A stretch of 19,731 bases of DNA from Clostridia bacterium (lineage in GTDB: Bacteria; Bacillota; Clostridia; Oscillospirales; CAG-272): the NCBI GenBank assembly GCA_017540285.1, contig JAFYBI010000314.1, positions 1-19,731 on the forward strand, in the 5' to 3' direction. Position 1 is the stretch's first letter; the number at the start of each line of letters is the position of its first letter. The translations under genes were made by a program, and so were the position numbers. The notes under the pieces are model-generated. The model saw only the letters and a list, made by a program, of their open reading frames with translations. It did no database searches and was not told where the DNA came from. Below are positions 1 through 6,431 of this stretch, piece by piece.

Positions 1-879
1 CCGAAAGCCGGGGCGAAGCCGAGTTATACGCTTGGCCTGCCATCCGGCGCGCATTACTATCATAACAGCTCTACCGCAGGTTACTATAAAAATGATATTC
101 GCTGGAACGATGTGGATGGCACGATGATGACGCCGGATTCCGACACCTTTGTTGCCGGGCATCAGTATAGAATCGCAATCTTTCTGACACCGGAATACGG
201 CTATGAATTCGGCGAAACTGTGACCGCGACGATCAATGGAAATGCGGTCAGTGCCATTGCTTCCGGTAATCAAATACTGCTGACCTACACCTTCCCGGCA
301 ATCACAATATCATGGGGCTCCCCGACCTATACGTGGTCCTCGGATTACAAAACCGTGACCGCGACGCGCGTGTCGACGACCGACAGCTCCGTCAAGGAGA
401 CCGAAACCGTCAACACGACTTCCGCGGTGACCAAGGCCGCGACCTGCACCGCGAAGGGCACGACGACCTACACGGCGACCTTCACGAACGCCGCGTTCAC
501 GAAGCAGACCAAGGCTGTTGAGAACATCGCCGCCCTCGGCCACAGCTGGGACGCGGGTAAGGTGACGAAGGAGCCCACTGCCACGGCGACGGGCGTCAGG
601 ACCTACACGTGCAAGAGATGCGGCACGACCAAAACGGAGACGATCCCGAAGCTCGACGCCACTGTACTCATCGGCGACGTGAACCAGGACGGCGAGGTCA
701 ACGCCACCGACCGTATGATCCTCTCCCGGTATCTCGCGGGCTGGGAAGGTTACGGCACGAAGATCAAATCCATGGATGCCGCCGACATCGACCGCAACAG
801 CAAGGTCGAAGCCAAGGACCGCATGATCCTTGCGCGGTACCTCGCCGGGTGGACGGGGTACGATACGTACTTCAAATAA
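1..879 (+). CDS. Dockerin type I-containing secreted protein (5' end missing)
   Basis: The reading frame is open from base 1 to the stop at 877-879, so this is the last 292 codons of a larger protein and its start lies outside the window. The first ATG at 112 is internal to the frame. About 70 C-terminal residues form a type I dockerin with two calcium-binding repeats, DVNQDGEVNATD and DIDRNSKVEAKD, each followed by an RMIL..RYLAGW helix. Before it lies a module with GHSWDAG and a CKRCG knuckle, common in Clostridia surface proteins. Further upstream is a beta-rich segment (EYGYEFGETVTATINGN). Dockerins bind cohesins on scaffoldins or on the cell surface, so the missing part probably carries the catalytic or adhesive domain. 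No cohesin or scaffoldin is present here. A strong terminator follows. The dockerin call is very secure; the overall function is unknown. Confidence 0.93.
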   Translation, partial: PKAGAKPSYTLGLPSGAHYYHNSSTAGYYKNDIRWNDVDGTMMTPDSDTFVAGHQYRIAIFLTPEYGYEFGETVTATINGNAVSAIASGNQILLTYTFPAITISWGSPTYTWSSDYKTVTATRVSTTDSSVKETETVNTTSAVTKAATCTAKGTTTYTATFTNAAFTKQTKAVENIAALGHSWDAGKVTKEPTATATGVRTYTCKRCGTTKTETIPKLDATVLIGDVNQDGEVNATDRMILSRYLAGWEGYGTKIKSMDAADIDRNSKVEAKDRMILARYLAGWTGYDTYFK

Positions 880-897
880 AACCTCATCACAGCAGCG

Positions 898-931
898 CAG
901 CCGCTCGGATCAACCCGGGCGGCTGTTTTTT
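898..931 (+). terminator. Rho-independent terminator of the dockerin gene
   Basis: An 11-bp stem (898-908 with 915-925, one G-U pair) encloses the loop ATCAAC and is followed by six T residues. It lies 19 bp after the dockerin stop. On the minus strand no T-run follows the stem, so it serves mainly the plus strand. Confidence 0.9.
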
Positions 932-948
932 GCTGTTTGGTTGGATGG

Positions 949-2271
949 TCATCCGATCTCCCCGAGAAGTCCGAGGTCCCACAGGAGGCGTCCGAGGACG
1001 TATTTGTCCCGGATGTCCTTCGCCATGAGAAAGGCCTCGCGCGCGTCCCCGTCCGATACGCCGATTTCGGCAAACGACGTCGGGTGCCCGATCGAGCGCA
1101 TGAACGCCTCGAGCTCCGCCGATTTCGGGAGCGTCCCGATGATCGCGAGGATCTCGTCCCAGTGCGCGAGGATCTTCTCGAGCCGTGCGGCATGCTTTTG
1201 GGGATCGTACTTCCCTTCCCGCCGCTCGCCCGCGATCATCGCCTCCGCGCCCGCGCCGAGCTGTTCCCGGAGATGGGCGTTCCATGCATCCGGATCGAAG
1301 GCGCGCACGGCAGCGAGGGCTTTTTCGCGCTCCGGCGTGATCGACGCGAGCCGTTCGTACGCGCGGATGGTTTCAAGCGTCGCGATGCCGCACTGGATGC
1401 CGTGCAGATCGGCGGGCGTTCCGAAGGCGAGCGCGCGCATGTCGAGGATATGCGAGATGTAGTGCTCCATCCCCGAGGCCGGGCGGGAGATCCCGGCGTA
1501 ATTCATCGCGAGCCCCGAGACGACGAGCCCTTCCATCACCGAAGCCGCCGCGTCGGGATCGCCCTGCACGGCCAGAGGAGCCGCCTTCACGCAGGTGTCG
1601 AGCGCGTCTTTGACGATGGCGGCGACGGTCTCGCAGAAGGGATCTCCCACGAGGAGCGCCGCGATCCGCCACTCGGCGATGCTGACGTATTTCGCGAGCA
1701 TATCGCCCACGCCGGAGCGGATCATGTGCACGGGCGCAGCCGCAAGAACGGCGGGATCGGCAACGACCGCGTCGGGGCACTTCGACGGAAGGGAGACCTT
1801 CAGCCCGCCGCGCTCCATCGAGGAGGTCCCGGAGGCAAATCCGTCCATCGAGGGAGCCGTCGCGACGATCAGATCGGGGATCCCCTTCGCGCGGGAGAGG
1901 ATCTTGCCCGTGTCGTTCAGAACGCCGCTCCCCACCGCGATCACGCCGTCCGCGTCGGGCGGGCAGAACATCACGGCTTCCCCGACGATCCGCTCGTCCG
2001 GCGCGGGCTTCTCGCGCTCCACGATGTGCAGAGCGTATGCGATCCCGGCGGAGGAGAGGATCCTTGCAACGCGTTCCCCGGCGGCTTCGCAGGTATGCCG
2101 GTCGCAGAGGACGAAGGGCTTTTGGACGCTGTATTTCCGGAGCAGCAGCGGGAGCTCTTCCATCGCGCCGGACCCGATCAGGCAGTCGGTGAGCCCGCCG
2201 AAATGGCGCTTCCCGCACGACGGACAGACGAAGCCGTCCTCGCGCATCAGACTCTTGAGATCGGTTTTCAT
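949..2271 (-). CDS. egsA: sn-glycerol-1-phosphate dehydrogenase (AraM/EgsA family)
   Basis: This 440-residue protein belongs to the iron-containing-alcohol-dehydrogenase/dehydroquinate-synthase fold. Family members reduce dihydroxyacetone phosphate to sn-glycerol-1-phosphate with NAD(P)H and a bound metal, in the cytoplasm. The nucleotide site GVIAVGSGVLNDTGK is at residues 109-123 and the family signature ATAPSMDGFAS at 137-147. Likely metal ligands are Asp190 (GVGDMLAKY), His270 (GMEHYISH) and His290 (DLHGIQCG). An N-terminal CPSCGKRH cluster at 16-23 resembles that of other clostridial members. The reading frame runs upstream into rpe. I chose ATG 2271 because it overlaps the rpe stop as ATGA and has GGAGG ten bases upstream; ATG 2280 has no room for a ribosome site. 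It is co-transcribed with rpe. A related polyol-phosphate dehydrogenase is the main alternative. Confidence 0.88.
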   Translation of the reverse strand: MKTDLKSLMREDGFVCPSCGKRHFGGLTDCLIGSGAMEELPLLLRKYSVQKPFVLCDRHTCEAAGERVARILSSAGIAYALHIVEREKPAPDERIVGEAVMFCPPDADGVIAVGSGVLNDTGKILSRAKGIPDLIVATAPSMDGFASGTSSMERGGLKVSLPSKCPDAVVADPAVLAAAPVHMIRSGVGDMLAKYVSIAEWRIAALLVGDPFCETVAAIVKDALDTCVKAAPLAVQGDPDAAASVMEGLVVSGLAMNYAGISRPASGMEHYISHILDMRALAFGTPADLHGIQCGIATLETIRAYERLASITPEREKALAAVRAFDPDAWNAHLREQLGAGAEAMIAGERREGKYDPQKHAARLEKILAHWDEILAIIGTLPKSAELEAFMRSIGHPTSFAEIGVSDGDAREAFLMAKDIRDKYVLGRLLWDLGLLGEIG

Positions 2272-2936
2272 GCCTTCCATCCCTCCCGCAGTCTCCGGAT
2301 GTTCCCGGCGAGGTCGTCTCCCGAAAAGACCGACGACGAGCCGCAGACGAAGAGATCCGCGCCTGCCTCCCGCATCTTCACGGCGTTGGAGAAGCTGACG
2401 TTGCCGTCGACCTCGATGCGGATGCCGGGATGACCGCGCTCGTCGAGGTATTTCCGGCAGTCCGCGATCTTGCCGAGCGTCGCCGGGATGAGCTTCTGTC
2501 CCGCGAAGCCGGGATTGACCGTCATGAGCAGGACCGCGTCGATGTCGTCGAGAACATAGTCGAGCGCACAAAGCGGCGTCGCGGGGTTGAGCGCGGCCAT
2601 CGGCAGCCCCCCCGCCTGGCGGATCGCGGCGAGCGCGCGCTGGAGGTGATCGGTGGCCTCCGCATGGACCGAGACATATTCGCCCGGCTGCACGTCGAAC
2701 CACGCGATCTTCCACTCCGGTTCGGTGATCATCAGGTGGATATCGAGCGGGATCGGAGACAGGCGGCGCAGCTGACGGCAGAAATCGGTGCCGAGGGTGT
2801 AATTCTTGACGAAAACGCCGTCCATGACATCGACATGCAGGTAATCGACGTCCAGCCCGGCGAACAGTGAAAGCGTCTCCGTGAAGCGCGCATAATCGAC
2901 GCACATCATCGAAGGCGAGAGAAGAGGAGACAGCAT
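2268..2936 (-). CDS. rpe: Ribulose-phosphate 3-epimerase family protein
   Basis: A 222-residue TIM-barrel protein of the Rpe/allulose-6-phosphate epimerase family, which interconverts D-ribulose-5-phosphate and D-xylulose-5-phosphate (or the C6 equivalents) in the cytoplasm. Family metal and catalytic residues are present: His34 and Asp36 in HVDVMDG, His67 in DIHLM, and Asp177 in EVDGN. The phosphate-binding segments MTVNPGFAGQ (138-147) and CGSSSVF (198-204) are also present. The EVDGN form, rather than EVDGG, leaves a non-ribulose substrate possible. The frame extends upstream to 3026, but a promoter at 2971-2999 lies inside that extension, so translation starts at ATG 2936. Its ribosome site is weak (TGGGGTG). 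It is first in an operon whose second gene overlaps it by 4 bp. Confidence 0.9.
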   Translation of the reverse strand: MLSPLLSPSMMCVDYARFTETLSLFAGLDVDYLHVDVMDGVFVKNYTLGTDFCRQLRRLSPIPLDIHLMITEPEWKIAWFDVQPGEYVSVHAEATDHLQRALAAIRQAGGLPMAALNPATPLCALDYVLDDIDAVLLMTVNPGFAGQKLIPATLGKIADCRKYLDERGHPGIRIEVDGNVSFSNAVKMREAGADLFVCGSSSVFSGDDLAGNIRRLREGWKA

Positions 2937-2970
2937 GACGCACCCCAGAGGTTGTTTATTTGTTGCCTTT

Positions 2971-2999
2971 ATTATAGCAGAGAGGCGGGCGGATGACAA
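2971..2999 (-). promoter_or_regulatory. Sigma-A promoter of the rpe-egsA operon
   Basis: Read on the minus strand, TTGTCA (2994-2999) and a perfect TATAAT (2971-2976) are separated by exactly 17 bp. The expected transcript start is about 28 bp upstream of ATG 2936. This excludes the longer rpe start at 3026. Confidence 0.88.
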
Positions 3000-3044
3000 G
3001 GCTTTCGGTGGAAATTTCCGGAACACGGAAAAAGCGCCGAACGG

Positions 3045-4031
3045 TCAGCCTTGTTTCGTCAGCTCGTTTGCGCACGGCTTCCCGTCCCGGAGCGCGGCGA
3101 GATTTTCCACCGTCGTCGCGGCGATGTTGTCGAGCGCTTCTTCGGTCAGGAACGCCTGATGCGACGTCACGAGCACGTTCGGCATGGTGATGAGCCGCGC
3201 GAGGGTGTCGTCGTCGAAGATGTGTCCGGAGAGATCCCGGAAGAAGACGTCGCCCTCCTCCTCGTAGACGTCGAGGCAGGCCGCGCCGATGTGACGCTCC
3301 TTGATCCCTTCGAGAAGCGCTTCGGAGTCAATCAGCGCGCCGCGGGAGGTGTTGACGAGGATGACGCCTTTTTTCATGATCTTCACCGTCTCGCGGTTGA
3401 CGAGGTGGAACGTCTCCTCGGTCAGCGGGCAGTGGAAGGAGATGATGTCGCTCTCTCGGAAAAGCCCGTCGAGCGGGACGTAGTCGATCCCCGCGTCCTT
3501 CGCCGGGAACTTGTCGTAAGCCAGCACCTTCATCCCGAATCCGCGGCAGATATCGATGAACACCCGTCCGATGCGGCCTGTTCCGACGACGCCGACGGTC
3601 TTTCCGTGCAGATCGAAGCCCGTGAGGCCGGAAAGGCTGAAATTGAAGTCCTTCGTCCGGTTGTATGCCTTGTGGATGCGCCGGACCGACGTCAGCAGCA
3701 GAGCCATCGCGTGCTCCGCCACCGCATAGGGGGAATAGGCCGGGACCCGCACCACGCGCACGTTCCCCGCCGCATAGTCGAGATCGACGTTGTTGTATCC
3801 CGCGCACCGCAGGGCGACGAATTTGACGCCGCAGGACGCGAGCCGGTCGATCACCATGGCGTTCACCGTATCGTTGACAAAGACGCACACGCCGTCGGCG
3901 CTCTGGGCCAATGCCGCCGTATCCTCGTTGAGCTTGGTTTCGTAGAATTTGAAATCGATCCCGTTTTTCTTCCCGTATTTGGCGAACGCGGGGATGTCGT
4001 AGGGCTTGGCGTCGAAAAATGCGATCCTCAT
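3045..4031 (-). CDS. ldhA: D-lactate dehydrogenase (D-2-hydroxyacid dehydrogenase family)
   Basis: This 328-residue protein interconverts pyruvate and D-lactate with NADH, regenerating NAD+ in fermentation. The Rossmann motif GTGRIG is at 150-155. The catalytic triad of the family is visible as Arg230 (NTSRGALID), Glu257 (DVYEEEG) and His291 (SHQAFLT). The last motif and the GDVFF..LSGHIFDDD segment are typical of true D-LDH rather than of other D-2-hydroxyacid dehydrogenases. The frame continues upstream, but ATG 4031 carries GGAG six bases before it and begins with the canonical MRIAFFDAK. It appears monocistronic. Its leader contains a direct repeat (4090-4113), and no Rex-type TTGTTAA operator was seen. 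Length matches the family. Confidence 0.93.
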   Translation of the reverse strand: MRIAFFDAKPYDIPAFAKYGKKNGIDFKFYETKLNEDTAALAQSADGVCVFVNDTVNAMVIDRLASCGVKFVALRCAGYNNVDLDYAAGNVRVVRVPAYSPYAVAEHAMALLLTSVRRIHKAYNRTKDFNFSLSGLTGFDLHGKTVGVVGTGRIGRVFIDICRGFGMKVLAYDKFPAKDAGIDYVPLDGLFRESDIISFHCPLTEETFHLVNRETVKIMKKGVILVNTSRGALIDSEALLEGIKERHIGAACLDVYEEEGDVFFRDLSGHIFDDDTLARLITMPNVLVTSHQAFLTEEALDNIAATTVENLAALRDGKPCANELTKQG

Positions 4032-4089
4032 GTGTTTCTCCTTTTCGTTTTCCGTGCAGTCTGACAGCCTTAGTATGTCGGGAAAAGGC

Positions 4090-4113
4090 AGCTTCATGCG
4101 GCAAGCTTCATGC
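4090..4113. repeat. Two direct AGCTTCATGC repeats upstream of ldhA
   Basis: AGCTTCATGC occurs at 4090-4099 and again at 4104-4113, a 14-bp period, about 60 bp upstream of the D-LDH start. The placement suits a regulator site but could be chance. Confidence 0.4.
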
Positions 4114-4162
4114 AAATCCGCGGAAGGCGGAACGTCTTTCCGGACAGTCTCCACCGATGACG

Positions 4163-4180
4163 GAGACCGGAACCGGTCTC
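4163..4180. repeat. Inverted repeat GAGACCGG-AA-CCGGTCTC
   Basis: Two perfect 8-bp arms around AA overlap the stop codon of the GNAT gene (4179-4181), upstream of ldhA. No T-run follows on the minus strand, so it is a poor intrinsic terminator. It could be an RNA hairpin at the message end or a dyad operator for ldhA. Confidence 0.5.
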
Positions 4181-4979
4181 AATCCACGGCGAAGAAGGAC
4201 ACCGTCTCCCCGTAAATCTCCCGGAAGCCGAGAGAGCGGGCAAGGCGTGCGGATTCCCGCGTCACGGCGTACCCGTAATACGCGCGCCGTCCCCGGAGCG
4301 TCGCCTCGGACACATACCGGCTGACAAGCGCACGCCCGATCCCATGGCCGCGCAGATCCTCGCGCACGAACACATTCACGATGTCGTAATACGCCCGTCC
4401 GGCCTCCGTCGCCCAGAGATACCCGCCGAGGTCCCCGTCCTCCGCGCACGCGAGCCAGAGCCGGTCTGACGGACCGAATTCCCGGACTTCGTCGGGGAAC
4501 GCGCCCCACACACTCCGCTCGAGCTCGGAAAGTTCTTCGAAATCCCCGTCCGCCGCTTCCCGGATACAGCAGCCGGCGGGCGGGAATGCGCGGAGATGCG
4601 CCGTCTGGCACGCGAAGAGGCCCCATCGGTCGATCGATTTGCCCATCGGATCCGCCCGGAAGCGGTGACCGCCCGCCGGGATCTTCGCGGAAAACCCGAC
4701 CGGCACGCCGGAGCAGAAGCAGAGCCTCGTCCCCATCCGGACGGCGGGATCGGAAAGCGCTTCTTCGAGAAATCCGGACGGGCTGCCGTATACCCGAACG
4801 GTCGTTCCTTCGGCAAAGTCCGTGATCACGGCGCATCCGTCCGCGATCGATTCCGCATCGGCGGCATACACCGAGACGCCGCGCCGCCGGACGGGGTGAG
4901 CAAGATCGAGCAGGACATAGAGCCAGCGTCCGGGATCCCGCTCCATCGCCCGGATCGCATCTGTCTGCAGAAGCCGCAT
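4179..4979 (-). CDS. GNAT family N-acetyltransferase
   Basis: A 266-residue protein whose C-terminal half (about 138-266) is a GNAT domain: beta strand IVNVFV followed by the acetyl-CoA pyrophosphate loop REDLRGHGIGRALV at 206-219. The N-terminal 130 residues form a separate domain I do not recognise; two-domain GNATs of this length are common in Clostridia. GNATs move an acetyl group from acetyl-CoA to an amine, but the substrate cannot be read from the sequence. The frame stays open to 5150, but ATG 4979 has a perfect AGGAGG five bases upstream. The longer form would also run through the plus-strand promoter at 5026-5054. It diverges from the 5133 gene, and no clear promoter of its own was found. 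Confidence 0.85.
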   Translation of the reverse strand: MRLLQTDAIRAMERDPGRWLYVLLDLAHPVRRRGVSVYAADAESIADGCAVITDFAEGTTVRVYGSPSGFLEEALSDPAVRMGTRLCFCSGVPVGFSAKIPAGGHRFRADPMGKSIDRWGLFACQTAHLRAFPPAGCCIREAADGDFEELSELERSVWGAFPDEVREFGPSDRLWLACAEDGDLGGYLWATEAGRAYYDIVNVFVREDLRGHGIGRALVSRYVSEATLRGRRAYYGYAVTRESARLARSLGFREIYGETVSFFAVD

Positions 4980-5025
4980 CTTTTCCTCCTGTTCCGCGGG
5001 ACCGTCCGCAAATTCACCGCCGCTC

Positions 5026-5054
5026 TTGACATGGCGGGCAAAATGTGTTATACT
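5026..5054 (+). promoter_or_regulatory. Consensus sigma-A promoter of the 5133 gene
   Basis: A perfect TTGACA (5026-5031) is followed after 17 bp by TATACT (5049-5054), the strongest match in the window. The predicted start near 5061 gives a leader of about 72 nt before ATG 5133. Confidence 0.9.
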
Positions 5055-5132
5055 GAAGGCGTGACAGGGGACGGCACCCATCGAACAAAACAGCGTCACC
5101 CATCGCGCACAAGGACACGAGGTCACAGTCTT

Positions 5133-5621
5133 ATGATGAAACTCATCCAAGTCGTCGATGACTCAGGAAAACGATATGAACCGACCCACCCCAAAAGGGC
5201 AAAGGGACTTGTAAAGAAAGGGAGGGCTCGATTCATCGGCGGAGACACCATCTGCCTCGTTGCCCCTCCCGACCATGATTTTGAGGAGGTTTTTCCCATG
5301 GCAGACACCAATCCCACCATGACCGTCGAGTACATTCTCGGCCAGATCGAGAAGCTGAGCGCGGAGCCGGCATACATTCAGGAAGCCATCGCGAAGATCG
5401 ACAACTCCGCGCCGGACAAGGCTCCCGCCATCGCGGCCGTCGTAGAGGCGAGAGAGACCACGAACCGTTCGGTCCTGGACTTCTACCGCCAGCTCTATGC
5501 CGACCTGAATCCGCAGGCACACGCCATGACGGTCCTCGAAAAGGCCGCCGGCACGTCGGGCATTCCGATGGGCGAGGTCACCAACATGCTGAACAGACTC
5601 CTGGGTCTCGAAAGCAAATAA
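5133..5621 (+). CDS. Unknown protein with RRXRR/PLMP-like N-terminal module
   Basis: This 162-residue cytoplasmic protein has no confident functional assignment. Residues 4-34 (LIQVVDDSGKRY, then EPTHPKRAKGLVKKGRARF) resemble the RRXRR/PLMP module at the N-terminus of IscB-type proteins: V-D-x-x-G-K, then P-x-H-P-x-R-A-x-x-L, then K-x-G-R-A. The nuclease domains of IscB are absent. After a short linker, residues 56-162 form a helical domain (MTVEYILGQIEKL, then FYRQLYADLNPQ) ending in a helix. The start has GAGGT nine bases upstream. A far stronger ribosome site at 5283-5289 sits before an in-frame ATG at 5298, so a second, 107-residue product is likely. It is monocistronic, with a consensus promoter and a strong terminator, which suggests good expression. 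The gene call is solid; the family relation is by pattern only. Confidence 0.8.
   Translation: MMKLIQVVDDSGKRYEPTHPKRAKGLVKKGRARFIGGDTICLVAPPDHDFEEVFPMADTNPTMTVEYILGQIEKLSAEPAYIQEAIAKIDNSAPDKAPAIAAVVEARETTNRSVLDFYRQLYADLNPQAHAMTVLEKAAGTSGIPMGEVTNMLNRLLGLESK
5283..5289 (+). promoter_or_regulatory. Internal ribosome binding site for a short form
   Basis: GAGGAGG lies eight bases before the in-frame ATG at 5298-5300, inside the gene at 5133-5621. It is a better ribosome site than that of the annotated start and would yield the 107-residue C-terminal domain alone. Confidence 0.65.
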
Positions 5622-5632
5622 CCGTATCCCGA

Positions 5633-5662
5633 GGGGCTGCATACACATGCGGCCCCATTTTT
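5633..5662 (+). terminator. Rho-independent terminator of the 5133 gene
   Basis: A 10-bp stem (5633-5642 with 5647-5656, one G-U pair) with the loop ACAC is followed by ATTTTT. It starts 11 bp after the stop and reaches the end of the convergent phosphoesterase gene. Confidence 0.9.
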
Positions 5663-6419
5663 AAAATCCGACGCCGTTCACGGTGAAGCCGTCCGGGGTG
5701 ATCTCGACGATCGGGAAATCCGCGTCGTCGTAGACGGGACTCCGCTCGGGGCTCGGGATGTTGAGAAACCGGATCCCGTGCCAGGTATCCGCACGCGCGG
5801 TGTGATGATGCCCCTGAAAGACCGCCTCCACGCAGCCGGACGCGGCGAGAAGATCGCAGATCTCGCGGGCGTTCCCGATCCGGAACCAGTCGTCGTGCTC
5901 GTCCCCGGTCTCCCAATACAGGCAGTTGTGCGTGAAGACAAAGGTCCGCGCGGGCGTTTTCAGCACCTCCCGGAGCCATCCGGCCTGTGCCTCGTCGACG
6001 ATGCCGAACCGCCAGTCGAAATTGTCCGCGCCGTAATGCACGCCGTCCGGGCGGATGTTCGTGTCGAGGATCACGAAGCGGATCCCGTCGACCGAAAAAC
6101 AGTCATACGCCCTCTCCGTCCGCCAGACCGAAAGGACCTCGTCAAGCGTGAGCTGCTGGAACTCGTGGTTCCCGAACACCGTGTGCACCGGAAATCCGTA
6201 TCCGTTCCAGAGACGGATCAGGTCGGAAAGCTGCGCCGCCTGCTCCCGTGCGTCCCGTGCAGGCTGGGTGTTGTCCCCGAGCGACACGGCAAAAGCGGCG
6301 CCCGCTTCCCAAAACCGCGCAAGCCCGCGCTTCAGATCGTCGAGAGAGCGACCGCCGTACCCGCGTTCAGGCAGACCGGGCAGGTTGGAATGAAGATCGG
6401 AGAATAGCCCGAAGCGCAT
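5661..6419 (-). CDS. Calcineurin-type metallophosphoesterase
   Basis: A 252-residue dinuclear-metal phosphoesterase. All family motifs are in order: Asp8-x-His10 (SDLH), Gly48-Asp49 (LGDN), Gly83-Asn84-His85-Glu86 (FGNHE), His164 (THN), and Gly203-His204-x-His206 (GHHH). No signal peptide or membrane segment is seen, so it should act in the cytoplasm. Substrates in this superfamily range from nucleotides to phosphodiesters and phosphoproteins and cannot be read here. It lies 12 bp downstream of the beta-helix gene, and its ribosome site (GGAGG, seven bases before ATG 6419) abuts that gene's TGA. Translation of the two is therefore probably coupled. It is the second gene of a two-gene operon. 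Confidence 0.9.
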   Translation of the reverse strand: MRFGLFSDLHSNLPGLPERGYGGRSLDDLKRGLARFWEAGAAFAVSLGDNTQPARDAREQAAQLSDLIRLWNGYGFPVHTVFGNHEFQQLTLDEVLSVWRTERAYDCFSVDGIRFVILDTNIRPDGVHYGADNFDWRFGIVDEAQAGWLREVLKTPARTFVFTHNCLYWETGDEHDDWFRIGNAREICDLLAASGCVEAVFQGHHHTARADTWHGIRFLNIPSPERSPVYDDADFPIVEITPDGFTVNGVGF

Positions 6420-6431
6420 GATGCCGCCTCC

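Noticed and set aside
937..2433. A long plus-strand open frame opposite the G1PDH gene
   Set aside because: It is an antisense shadow in GC-rich coding DNA, Arg/His-rich, with no ribosome site or family motif.
2272..2943. A longer frame extending the G1PDH gene upstream to 2943
   Set aside because: This stretch is the rpe gene read in another frame. Rpe has all its catalytic motifs, and the G1PDH motifs begin only after ATG 2271.
2937..3026. A 30-residue N-terminal extension of Rpe starting at 3026
   Set aside because: The -10 and -35 of the promoter at 2971-2999 lie inside it, and the family starts at MLSPLLSPSM.
4032..4178. A Rex-type redox operator upstream of ldhA
   Set aside because: No TTGTTAA/TTAACAA half-sites were found; only an unrelated dyad and a direct repeat are present.
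4980..5150. An upstream extension of the GNAT gene to 5150
   Set aside because: ATG 4979 has a perfect AGGAGG, and the extension crosses the consensus plus-strand promoter at 5026-5054.
5133..5621. A functional IscB/TnpB-type RNA-guided nuclease
   Set aside because: Only the short N-terminal module resembles IscB. RuvC and HNH motifs are absent and the protein is only 162 residues long.
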